A stretch of DNA of 64,000 nucleotides, taken from Bugula neritina (lineage: Eukaryota; Bryozoa; Gymnolaemata; Cheilostomatida; Bugulidae). The stretch is from positions 14,621,222 through 14,685,221 of the forward strand of contig OZ037766.1 of the NCBI GenBank assembly GCA_964035545.1, given 5' to 3'. The translations under genes and the position numbers were made by a program. Below are positions 9,637 through 19,267 of the stretch, piece by piece. Each line of letters starts with the position of its first letter. Within the stretch, counting starts at the first letter, position 1. The notes under the pieces are model-generated. The model saw nothing but the letters and a program-made list of their open reading frames with translations. It was not told the DNA's origin and made no database searches.

Positions 9637-9807
9637 ACAGTTGATCGTGGAGTTGTGATTCCATCAAATATTCAACCAGCATCACATGGCTTTATACAAG
9701 CAGCAGCATATAATGATTATTTTTTGGAAGATACGGTTGACGGAAAGGATACAACACATGGCACCACAATGATTTTGATTCAGGGAGGTTATATTGGCTC
9801 AAACTAG
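9637..9807 (+). pseudogene. Inverted fragment of the same family
   Basis: The plus strand encodes 56 residues ending in a stop, including VVIPSNIQPASHGFIQAAAY and DGKDTTHGTTMILIQ. This resembles the ..AADN...LDGK.T.H.T.M segment that normally precedes the WSSFNE part of this family. Here it lies on the opposite strand from the rest of the gene, so an inversion or separate fragment insertion has occurred. Confidence 0.6.
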
Positions 9808-10129
9808 AAATAGATGAGTAGAAGAAAATATACCAAAACAGTAAAACTACGTGCAAGAGCTTAGAATCAGAGTGTCAATGTGAATATCAATATGAACATA
9901 ATGATAATATTGATTATGTAACATTGGAAAGCCAACAAATACGATAAATTATTGAATATAACTATTGAATATAACAACGATGATGCCTGAGGCTGATGGT
10001 GATTTAGTTATTTACTGATAACATTCACTTGAGGCTTCAAATTCATAATTGCATCGACGATATTGTTATAATTTCTACAATTATATTGAGTATGGGGATT
10101 CGTGTATACTGTAATTATCCACGTTGCAT
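9808..10129. other. AT-rich non-coding
   Basis: Low-complexity AT-rich sequence with many ATAT/GAATAT repeats. No gene or defined repeat is seen before the probable LTR edge at 10130. Confidence 0.6.
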
Positions 10130-10384
10130 TGTTGGACACCAGACAGGAAATCGAGATAGAAGAAGGTTTATTTATTATACTAAGTAGCGAATAAAAAAAG
10201 CACAAGTTTAATAACACACATATATAAAACTATCTTATCACAATCAACATCACGCTCTAACTGCTATATATCTGAGATTACTGTCCGGAAGCCTCTCTAC
10301 TTCGCCGGGGGTGGGGGGGTAATCACATGTTTTAACGATGATTGGTTAGTGAGCACGCGGCCTTACGCTTCACTGCCCACTACA
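10130..10384 (-). repeat. Probable 3' LTR of the Gypsy element
   Basis: On the minus strand the LTR would start TGTAGTGGGCAGTGAAG at 10384, directly after the purine-rich tract GGAGTGGGCGA, and end with GTCCAACA at 10130 (5'-TG...CA-3'). AATAAA-like signals lie inside (ATAATAAATAAACC near 10170). The 255-bp length suits a Gypsy LTR. The second Gypsy copy at 23191-23461 has an analogous tract and TGTAATGGG start. Confidence 0.6.
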
Positions 10385-10678
10385 TCGCCCACTCCAGCAG
10401 GGAGCCTACTTTCTGCTAAAAAAACAGAGTGGGAGGGAAGTGTAGGATAAAAGTACACAAATATATATATATAAAAAAACAAGAGTGATACCACTAACAT
10501 AAAAAAAATATACACACATAAAAATTTTACCAAAATATACACAATTTATCTTTTAGTTCTATTTACAAAATAATTCTTCGCAGCACCGGTAGAGCACCAG
10601 GGGGGAGGGGATGGGAATGGATGAGATATGATCTGGAACCGGGAGATTGTACAGAGACAGAGATAGAGGGAATATCCA
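10385..10678. other. Gypsy 3' untranslated region
   Basis: Non-coding AT-rich sequence between the accessory ORF stop (10679) and the polypurine tract. It is organised like the corresponding part of the second copy (about 23462-23741), including the AGCAGAAAG/TTTCTG-type inverted motif near the LTR. Confidence 0.5.
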
Positions 10679-11759
10679 CTAGTCCTTAGTGGCCCGTTTG
10701 AGCCGATTGATGGATTCCTGTAGAGACTTCAGCTCGCTGGTCACTGCCTTCACTCTGGGGGTTAATCGATGCACCTCTCTCTCTCGAGTTCATAGGCCCT
10801 TACTTCAATCTCCCGCAGGTTGCGGGCCAGAGGAGAAGAACGGGAGGGGGACCGTTATGATCGAGGCCTCTTTCGATCTGCTGGAGGAAGTGGAGGAGGA
10901 AGGGTGTAGGTCTGGGTGTCAATGCGTTGGAGGACGACACGTGGGAGTGTTCTAGGGCGACGTATGGAGTTAGGCGATGACGGGGTAGAGAAACAAGGCG
11001 GCTTAGTGACAGGTCCTGGCATAATGGGTCTAGGTGAGGGGAATCCGTGCTCCAGATGGGTGAATCGAGCGGTGTCAGTGATGAAGGCAGGATAAGGTTG
11101 AGAAAAGTAGGGTATGAACTATGAAGGCTCGTCCACCTCATAGATGTGTCCCGGGAAACAACGCATAATCCGCTGGTGCCTCAACACATAGTCTCTGTAG
11201 TAACTATATTCACCACAGGAGCAAAAGGTTGTCACAAAATGTTGAGGGAGGTGAACTCGTAGTTGTCGATGCGTTGTGAAGTGCTGCTGGCACAAACGGC
11301 ACTCCGTATTGTCTTCATTCCCCGGTATTTCTGGAATTCTGCCTCAGTGGCGAGTGTGGTCCAACAGGACTTGACTTCCAGCTGGTGTAGTAATTTGTTA
11401 GAAGAGGGGGTCTGTGTGGTGGGCTCCGGATCCCAGGCCATCTCCAAAGATGGCATCCCTGGTGAGACGGGAGCGAGTGCGTTGTCTACAAAAGTAGAAT
11501 TATTGTCAGATCGCAGTGGATCTTTACAACATAATTCTAGTGACAATCGACTGTTACTAGCCTGAGAGTCACAATTTTTATAAGGCACTAGAGAGACCAG
11601 TTGATTACGTGTAGACTGACCAGTGTCCAGTTCGAGATCTAACAGATCGTCGGCCATTACTGCGTCCTCATCGCCATTCACGTTAAACGTTGTCCCCAGT
11701 AATTCTGATTCAATCCGACTGCTTAGTTCAGAATTAACTGGCATCGAGCCTGTTTCCAT
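10679..11759 (-). pseudogene. Accessory ORF of the Gypsy element: C2H2 finger, Pro-rich, coiled-coil end
   Basis: It begins with an acidic 175-aa reading frame (11759-11232). In a second frame nearby the sequence ECRLCQQHFTTHRQLRVHLP continues to Q-H (about 11310-11240), a C-x2-C-x12-H-x3-H zinc finger. A further C-x-C...H-x5-C half-finger follows, ending at a stop at 11119. A Pro/Ser/Thr-rich stretch follows, and the end is the amphipathic ELKSLQESINRLKRATKD before the TAG at 10679-10681. The second Gypsy copy has a similar end at 23742 (LSELKGSVGRLKRRLR). Frameshifts break it here. An extra ORF after pol with a zinc finger is not standard Gypsy content; whether it is an env replacement or a nucleic-acid-binding protein is unknown. 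Confidence 0.55.
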
Positions 11760-11844
11760 GGATAGGAATACAAGACTTATACAGGCTTACCTGTGAACTT
11801 GGTATTGGTTTCCATACTCAACGTTCAGTGGTAGTAATTTTGAG

Positions 11845-13200
11845 TTAAAGAGGTAGTTGTGATATACGTCTGCCCTTAGCGATGTCAGCGTAGGAAAAGG
11901 CTGGGCGGCGTGTTTGTTGCACATGGTTGGAACTATTTGCCCCGAGCGCATTAATTCCTCCCACTATTCTGCCCTCGCAAAAGTTGATATTTGCGTGGGG
12001 CTCACAACTCCTACATTTGCCTGATAATTTCTCCGTACGGTTTTCTCCTAGACTTTCATACGTGCCGCTTTGGACGCAGTCACATACGAAGTCTTTTAAA
12101 TATGATGGGGGTTGCCTCGTACATTGTCCACGCTCTAGGGGAGGTGGCGCACTCACCGGTGAACTAGTAGGGGCCTCTAACGGCGCTTCTAATTCACCGG
12201 TAGTGATTACTTCTTCCTGTTCTCCGGATGGAGCCCCTCTCTCCGTGGGGGTTTGCACTTCCGGAACCGGTTCGGTTTCTGGAAGTGATGGCATCAGACT
12301 TGGTATGGGAGGCGGCGGACGCACTTCTGTGGGTAGAAGCAGTCGCTCGTCTCGTACCAAGTCTTCTTTCTGCGGAACGACCACTTCATACTCGGGTCCA
12401 TGCCGCCGTCACCCACGCGTTGTCGTCTGCTTCCTGGACTCCAACAACGGGGGGGGGGGGCTTTTCCCACTGCGTCTGGACTAGCCCAATACGGCTTCAA
12501 GCAAACCTCATTTTAGATGGACACTTGTCCTGAGCGCTCGATCTTGTAGGTATGGTTGGGCATAGCCTTGACTACCACGTAGGGTCTCACAAACTTAGGC
12601 TGTAATTTAGCTGCCTGCCCGCGATGCCTATGGTAGTTAACCATCCACACCCAATCTCCCGTTTGATAGAGGGGTGGTTCCTCGGAATCCTCGCGCCGCA
12701 CCTGCCACTGCTTTTCTCGCAGCATTTCGTGTGCGACCCTCATCCGTTCCACTAATTCTCTGGCATACTCGTGAACCGAGTTGTCTTGCTCTGGAATGTG
12801 GTAAGTGAGATGGTCAGGTACCCGAGTCTCTCTCCCGCGCATCAGGAGGTTTGGGGTCTCACTAGTACTGGTGTGTGAGGTGCTACGGTATGCACGCATG
12901 ACTTGTGGCAATACTGTATCCCATTCCTCCTGACTGCGTCTGAGGAGTAGACTCCGGAGGGGTTAGGGGCATGGGTCCGACCAGGTCGACAGCTACTGCT
13001 TGCCACGGCCTTCCAGCATATAACCTTCGCCGTCCCGCTTCACCAGGGAGACGGCCATGCTTGCTGGCCTGGCAGATTTTACACTGTTTTACTCTGAGTC
13101 GGACGTCACGCTCCATTTTGGGCCAATACCACTGGAGTTGTAATTTAGAAATCAGTCTCTTGACTCCTGCGTGAGCCTGTTTGTGAGTGTCCCAAATTAA
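11845..13200 (-). pseudogene. Gypsy integrase region with core deletion
   Basis: The HHCC zinc-binding domain is present just after the stop at 13201 (DTHKQAHAGVKRL, QCKICQ), followed by AVAVDLVGPMPLTPP with the first catalytic Asp. The reading then jumps near 12950 to QEEWDTVLPQVMRAYRST, which in intact integrases lies past the third catalytic residue, so roughly 100 residues including the second Asp and the Glu are missing. The C-terminal part continues (LYQTGDWVWM...KLQPKFVRPYVVV). A Pro-rich tail then extends to about 11845 (RQPPSYLKDFVCD), much like the end of other Gypsy polyproteins. It is non-functional. Confidence 0.8.
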
Positions 13201-15474
13201 CTAATGGCGTATGGCACAGGGGCAGACCACCCTCTTCCTCTCCGGGTGTCTGCCATTGGCGGCTAAGGAAACAGTCAGCAGACCATCTTGCCCGATCTGC
13301 AGCGAGCCCCAACGTTGGCAGAATAGCCGGAACTCAACGCATCCTTGCCGCAGTTGTTCTTTGCTGGGTCGCTGCCCTTCCTTTTTGGCCCGATATATGT
13401 CTGCCATTACCCCAGGCAGCTCTTCCTGAAGCTTCTTCAGCTCCCGGACATTATCGGCCAAAACAGGGTTGGCGCGGAGGTTTTGTACAACCTCGGGGGA
13501 CTCATCAACCTTCTGTTTGAGTTGACCCTGGTCCCAGTCAAACTGTGCTCCGTGGTGAGCCAGTGCCTCTAATTCACATCTTGGGGGACCTCCGTTCCTT
13601 TTTTCGATGTTGAAACACTGTTTACAACCTCCATCAGGTCGGCGGCTCAAACTATCCGCATTGCTGTGCCTCCTGCCCGGTCGGTGTTTGATCTGGTAGG
13701 AGAACTCAGCTAGGATTTCGAGCCACCGGGCGACCTGACTGGACGGTTCTGCTGTCTTGCACAACCAGATCAGGGAGGCATGATCCATACGCAGACGGAA
13801 CTTCTTGCCGTACAGGTTTGGTCTGAACTGCTTCACTGACTTGATTACTGCCAGTAACTCCTTGCGGGCAGTGCAGTAATTTCGTTCAGTGGGTGAGAGA
13901 GACTTGCTGTAGTAAGCTACTACTACTTCTCGGCCTTCCTGCACTTGGGACAACACAGCGCCAACATTCTGGTCACTGGCGTCTGTGTCAAGGATGTACT
14001 CTAGAGTGGGGTCTGGGTAGGCCAAGATGGGTGCCGTCAGTAGGCAACCCTTGAGGTGGTCGAACGCCTGTTGTTTGACCGGGGTCCACTGCCACGTCAC
14101 TCCCTTTGCTGTGAGCCAATTTAATGGCTGTGCTATCCCCGCGAAGTCTGGTATGTATTGTCTGTAACACCCCACCAGACCCAAGAAAGCCTGGAGTCCA
14201 GTCAAATCTTGGGGAGTGACCCAGTCTTCTACTGCTCGTACCTTTTCGGGATCCGCCGCCCCGCCGTTTCGACCGACAACGTGCCCCAGGTACTTGACCT
14301 CTGGCTGCGATAGAGCGCACTTGGAAGGTTTCAGCTTCAGACCAGCACCGCTGAGTCTTTCGAAAACCTCCCGCAGACGACTGACGTGCGTCTCAAAGTA
14401 TGGGGAGATCACGATGACGACATCGAGGTAGATTAGCAGTGTTTTTCAGTGGAGTCCGCTGAGGACTTGCTCCAACAGCCTCTGAAAGGTGGCCGGGGCG
14501 GAGGTTAACCCGAAGGGCAACACCTTCCACTTCCACAATCCGTCCCGTGTGATAAACGCCGCCTTCTCCTGGGCATCGGGACGCAGAGGAACCTGCCAGT
14601 AACTGCTCAACAAGTCTAACGTACCGAAGTACTTGCTGCCGGCTAGGGCGTCCAGTGATTCATCAATACGAGGTAGAGGGTAGGCGTCCTGTATGGTCAC
14701 GCTATTGAGCTTGCGGTAGTCCACACAGAACCGCCAACTGCCGTCTTTCTTCCGGACCAACACGACCGGCGAGCTCCACGCACTGTGGGCTGGCTCGATG
14801 AGGCCGCGGACCAGAAGATCCCGGACTTGTCGGTTGACCTCCTTCTCCGGCCCCAACCTGCGTGTGGGTTGCCGAATAGGGACTGTCTCTGCAGTCAGCG
14901 GTATCTCGTGTCTGACAACTTCAGTCAGTCCCACGTCGTGATCTCCGCTGCTGAACACATCACCGTAGTCGCATAGCAACTTTGCCATAGCCTGGCGTTC
15001 CTCGTTGCTCGCACAGCCACCACAAGCTGTCTCGTATAACTCCCGGATGTGTGTTGGAACAGTGCCTCGCCCCTTTTTAGGGCGTCGAGGGGGTTCTTCC
15101 ATCGCATGTCCCAGCGACGGGCCCACGTCCTCCTCTTGGACAGAGTGGAACCGGCCCAGCATAGATCCAACTGGTAGCTTGATGGACTCAGTAAAAGGGT
15201 TTACGCACTGCACCAAGATCTCTCCTCGCTCAATCAGTTGGTTCAAACTGCTGGCGAGTTGGATTCTTTCGTGCGCGCCTTCAACTACTCCGAGTCCAGA
15301 GATCTGGTTATGGTTCACTCTGCAGTGGATAGTAGCCCGGGAGCGGCCTGGTACGGTACAGTTACGTACCACCTGCATGCCTCCCACTAATGGGCGGCAG
15401 AACTTGTCGACACAGGCGAGTTCTCGCCCGGACATCACCATTGCAGACTTGCTAAAGTCAATGTGACATCCGTG
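13201..15474 (-). pseudogene. Gypsy reverse transcriptase and RNase H
   Basis: RT motifs are clear: RPTRRLGPEKEVNRQV, SSPVVLVRKKDGSWRFCVDY, YPLPRIDESLDAL, SYWQVPL and LPFGLTSAPATFQRLL. An in-frame TGA at 14446 precedes the catalytic box, which reads YLDV instead of YLDD, so the second metal-binding Asp is lost. RNase H follows (DTDASDQNVGAVLSQ, YSKSLSPTERNYCTARKELL), then HRPGRRHSNADSLSRRP. The region ends at an in-frame TAG at 13201. It is in the same frame as the protease, separated by a TGA at 15475. Loss of YLDD alone would abolish polymerase activity. Confidence 0.85.
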
Positions 15475-16200
15475 TCATTTCAGGAATGGCATCCCAAGGA
15501 TGGCGTCCTCTTTGAGCTGACTGACGATAAACGTCTTTTGGATCGTTTGATCTCGGACGCGTCCCGTCAGCTCAATTATACCATAGAAGGGAATGCACAA
15601 CCCGTCAGCTAGGGTGCCATACTCCCCCTCGTACGGTTCCATCTCGCCCCTGACCCTAATGCTGAGGGTATCGAAGAGTTGGCGACTTATGAGGTTTGTG
15701 GTACAGCCCGAATCTAGCAGGAAAGTAACAGCTCTACCCTCTATTTTGCCGGGCAAGAAATAGCTGTTCCCATGGGGCTGTACCTGTACTCTCTCTTCGT
15801 GCCTTACTCTCGCAGGGAGCACCTCCCTCGCTTTAGGTCGCGAGGGCGGTTGTTTGGGATGGTGGTAGGGTGTCCTCGGAGATGGGGAGGGTAAGTTTAT
15901 AGTTGCTTGTTCTGGTTCCCTTCCTGATTCTTGGGCTGGAAGCCCGTCGAATCGGTTGTGAAGTGGCATGGAGAAGGTAACAGCGGGGCGGAGCCCCTTA
16001 CCTGTCCGCCGTGGCTGCCGCCACTCCTGGTTGTTAGCACGCGGTACCTGTCTGGGTGACCTACGTTTTTTCTTCTTTCCTGGGGAGTTCATCGTCGGTC
16101 CACAGGAGGCGGGAACATCTGCGGGCCGCGGTAGTTTAACCCCGGGGCAAGGAGAGGGCAATATCTGCGGAACTGTTCTTGGTTTCCACATTCTCAGCAA
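15475..16200 (-). pseudogene. Gypsy protease region
   Basis: An aspartic protease domain is shown by VTFLLDSGCTTNLIS, where LDSG is the retroviral-type active site, followed by ELTGRVRDQTIQKTFIVSQL and AILGMPFLK, the usual I-L-G-M flap/end motif. The N-terminal part is basic and Pro-rich. It lies one frame off Gag, consistent with the Gag-Pol frameshift of many Gypsy elements, and runs on into RT across an in-frame TGA. Confidence 0.75.
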
Positions 16201-17108
16201 AAACTGACTGTTTCCTCCGGTGACGGCGCCGGCGGTCGCGGAGGCTCATAGGCGATGCCTACTGGGGTTTGATGTGTCAGTGCTGGTACCAGTTTAGCCA
16301 ACATATCAGTCAGCTGGGCAACCTTCGATGCGGCAGTCAACTGTCCCAAGGCAGCTGTCGCGGAGGGCTCTGCCTCCCGATCGGCTGCCGTGTTCGTGGG
16401 CTCTATCTCCACCTGGCGGGAGTTGCCGCGATTTTTATGCATCTGGTTTGCCAGAAGATAAACTTCTCCTTTCGCCAGAGCGTCTTCGACTGTGGTAACT
16501 CCCCTGACTAGAAATTGATGGTGGAGTCCAAAGTCGTTGACGGACTGCACAAAGGCGTCAAAGGTATACCTCTCACGGTTAGCTTGAGGCAGATCGCTAT
16601 ACGCAATCTGCGCCAGCTTCATTACCGTGGTGGCATGTTCTTGTAGCGGGGTGTGGAGATCACGCCGCAGCCTTTGTAGACAGCCTCGAGCATCTATGGC
16701 AGAGATGCCGAAGCGGGCCCGTAGAGAAGCAAAGATACTATCGATGTCTAGCCCTAACCCATAGGGCTTGGCCTTGTCCACCAATGACATTCAGAGCTTC
16801 AGCAGGGCCACCCTAGGTGGCCACTGGGCGACGTCCATCACGCCACTAAACTTTTGAATAAATTGTTCCACTTCTTTTTCACCCGTGAAAGTGGGTGCCT
16901 TTAACCGGTAACGGTCCTCGTTCAGCTCCCGCGGAACTCTTCTTTCTTCTACTACATGGTTCACAGGAATAACATCATCTCTACGCTCACCTTCTACCGG
17001 CTGTGGTTGCGCTTCAGCATCCTCGGTCTCCATCTTCGATGTGCACAGTATCCCACCGCTGCCACTACTGTTATAATTTCCCGAATTTGTGGGTTGGTGT
17101 GCAATCAA
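16194..17108 (-). pseudogene. Gypsy Gag with zinc knuckle remnant
   Basis: Two open stretches in one frame (17108-16794 and 16790-16197) are separated by a TGA at 16791. The sequence RLKAPTFTGEKEVEQFIQKF and the helical Arg/Leu-rich core (ARGCLQRLRRDLHTPLQEHA) are typical of Gypsy capsids. After SFC, another TGA and then ECGNQEQFRRYCP suggest a former CCHC knuckle. The start could be further upstream; M at 17108 is simply the first one after a stop. Confidence 0.7.
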
Positions 17109-17236
17109 GAGAGTCTTAGTTATTATGCTAGAGAAACTTCGCCAAGATAGTTCGAACTAATACTAATATGTTTTATACACAAGAATACATCACAAAAACT
17201 ACACAATTACATTCAGCTAATTGATACGGTCTATAC
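17109..17236. other. Gypsy leader or 5' LTR remnant
   Basis: AT-rich sequence between Gag and the hAT-like insertion. The minus strand has TATCTTGGCGAAGT near 17140-17152, which might be a primer-binding site next to an LTR end, but I could not match this stretch to the 10130-10384 LTR. Confidence 0.3.
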
Positions 17237-17460
17237 CAGGGGTGTCCAACCTTTTCAAACCGAGGGCCAGTCTGCAAGTTTCAGCTTGAGCTGGGGGGCC
17301 ACAACATTTTTTCTGTTTTTAAAATCAATTTTCAAGATTCATTAAACATCTGCAGGCTATATGCAGTGTAATTATAAGCGAGGGCTAGGCTTTGCATGTT
17401 TATTAAAATCATAACATATTTAAATAGATATATATTATTTATGTGTGTGTGTGTGTGTGT

Positions 17461-17559
<99 letters not shown>

Positions 17560-19052
17560 CATTTAGTTAAAATAGGTAAACAAGAAACATTTCATTTTCA
17601 TTACTTTAATAACCAATAACTATATATGCATTTATGTTTGTGCATAAAAAATTATACATATATACATACAAAGTATATATTCATGATTGTACATGCAAAT
17701 TTAAACAAGATGTGCCAGTGCTAAGAGTTTGTGCTCATATCAGTATAGTAATATTTTACAACCCTCAGTGAAACACTTGTGAGTACACAGTGAGTACTGT
17801 TTGCCTTGAACAATTCTGTTAATATCTGGTTTCGTATCAGAACATATAACCTTTAGTTGCTGGACTAAGTGCTGGCTATAGTGAGTGAAGTGTAGTATTT
17901 ATTTTGTGTATTTCATTTGACTGAAAATTAAAAGTTTAAAGTTCAAACCTTCAAGCCATCTCAGTGCAGCATCTAACAAGTAGTCAAAGGTCAAGGTAAT
18001 CACAAATCCCAAATCCCAAATCATTTCAGTACATACTCGCACAAAATTCATTATAAAACAAATTGTTTAGGCATCTAACCTTAAAACGGTATGTAAATGA
18101 AAACTAACATATGCATAAGAATATTTTAGTACTGCATATAAAGTGAAGTGTGTCAGGGATTCTTCAACTACTTATCTTTCACATTACAATCAATAAAAAT
18201 GAGATCTTAGTTATACTTTTAAAAAAGTCTTGTCTCTATATGGCCTGTCCTGATTAAATGTTTTTGAAATACAGTATCTGTCTGCACAGGATAGCTAAGG
18301 GCAACTTTTTAGCTGCAACTGCCTTGCTGAGGTTTGCATTGTAACTGTGTAAAAATTCAGTACCAATAAAAACAATCTCATTTAATTGAAGGCTACTAGA
18401 ATCAAAATTTAAAAACTATGGTGTGAATCTTATTTTTTCTCAGTGCAGCTTTTTTGGAATTGTTTCATTAATTTGCAAAGTTATAAAAAAAACTGCACAT
18501 TTTTGGCTAATTTTGCCTGAAAAGTTGATTTTTTTAGTACCAGTAAAATATCTTAGCAGGAAAACATGATATCTGAATAAAAAAGCAATGACTATATTTT
18601 AGATTTTATATAAATTGTGGATTTATACACTGGAAATGGTATACTTCTTTTTAAGCAGTAAACACTGTGCATCACTTCACACTTCAGTGAACGCGTAGAG
18701 ATGAGCATATAATATAGGGGTCTACATTACTATAAGTCACAGGCTTGCTAGCTCACAGGCTATAATGACTAGCTTGGTGTTATTAGTTGTAGCTTGATCT
18801 CAGGCTAAACAATGACAAGTAGGCAACACGCATACCACCCACAGAACAGTATTGTAGAAGAACTTAAACTACATTTTAATATAAATTCTTAGTGAGATGC
18901 TCTCAACTATCCTATGTGCTGCTGTTTCAGGCTAGTTAGCAAATTTGATGTACAACAATTTGTAACTTGCTATACCTTGGGGGGCCACACAAATATAGCT
19001 GGAGGGCCGGATCCGGCCCCTGGGCCGCCTGTTGGACAGCCCTGGTCTATAC
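17229..19052. mobile_element. Non-autonomous hAT-like element with 8-bp TSD
   Basis: The element spans 17237-19044 and is flanked by GTCTATAC on both sides (17229-17236 and 19045-19052), an 8-bp target duplication as made by hAT transposases. Its ends are CAGGGGTGTCCAAC and the complement of CAGGGCTGTCCAAC, with GC-rich subterminal GAGGGCC/GGGGGGCC blocks. This CAGGG.TGTCCAA style of end is typical of the hAT superfamily. The 1.8-kb interior is AT-rich with a GT microsatellite and no transposase ORF, so it needs a transposase supplied elsewhere. Confidence 0.85.
17442..17555. repeat. (GT)n/(GC)n microsatellite
   Basis: About 114 bp of alternating GT, interrupted by a GCGCGC run near 17463-17477. 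Alternating purine-pyrimidine of this length can adopt Z-DNA. The His-Thr reading frame across it is an artefact. Confidence 0.95.
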
Positions 19053-19267
19053 AGTTCACCTGCCTAAACTCAACTAACTAAACAGGGGGGAAACTACTAC
19101 TACTCAAAACTGTCAGTCCTGCTAATTGGTTGTTCATTGTTCCGGGTCATCTCTATGACCCCGTGCTGCACTCATGGGGGAAATAACATTTCCCGTTATT
19201 ACGCTGCTGGTAGCTCCACGAGCCACCACAATATGACATTGAGTTTGCATGTACCACTGCTAAGCAA

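Larger units (their letters stand above)
10130..17160 (-). mobile_element. Ty3/Gypsy retrotransposon, inactivated, minus strand
   Basis: Reading the minus strand from about 17.1 kb down, the order is Gag, zinc knuckle, aspartic protease, reverse transcriptase, RNase H, integrase zinc finger, broken integrase core, integrase C-terminus, then an accessory ORF and a 3' LTR. This gene order (RT-RH before IN) defines Ty3/Gypsy. It is GC-richer than its flanks. The element carries in-frame stops, a changed RT active site and an integrase deletion, so it is non-autonomous. The right boundary is approximate because the 5' LTR was not recognised and a hAT-like element sits nearby at 17237. Confidence 0.85.

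Noticed and set aside
10689-15466. Several plus-strand frames across the Gypsy region
   Set aside because: They are antisense shadows of the Gypsy Gag-Pol and accessory ORF, whose motifs are all on the minus strand.
17332-17562. A His-Thr repeat protein frame
   Set aside because: It is a translation of the GT microsatellite inside the hAT-like element.
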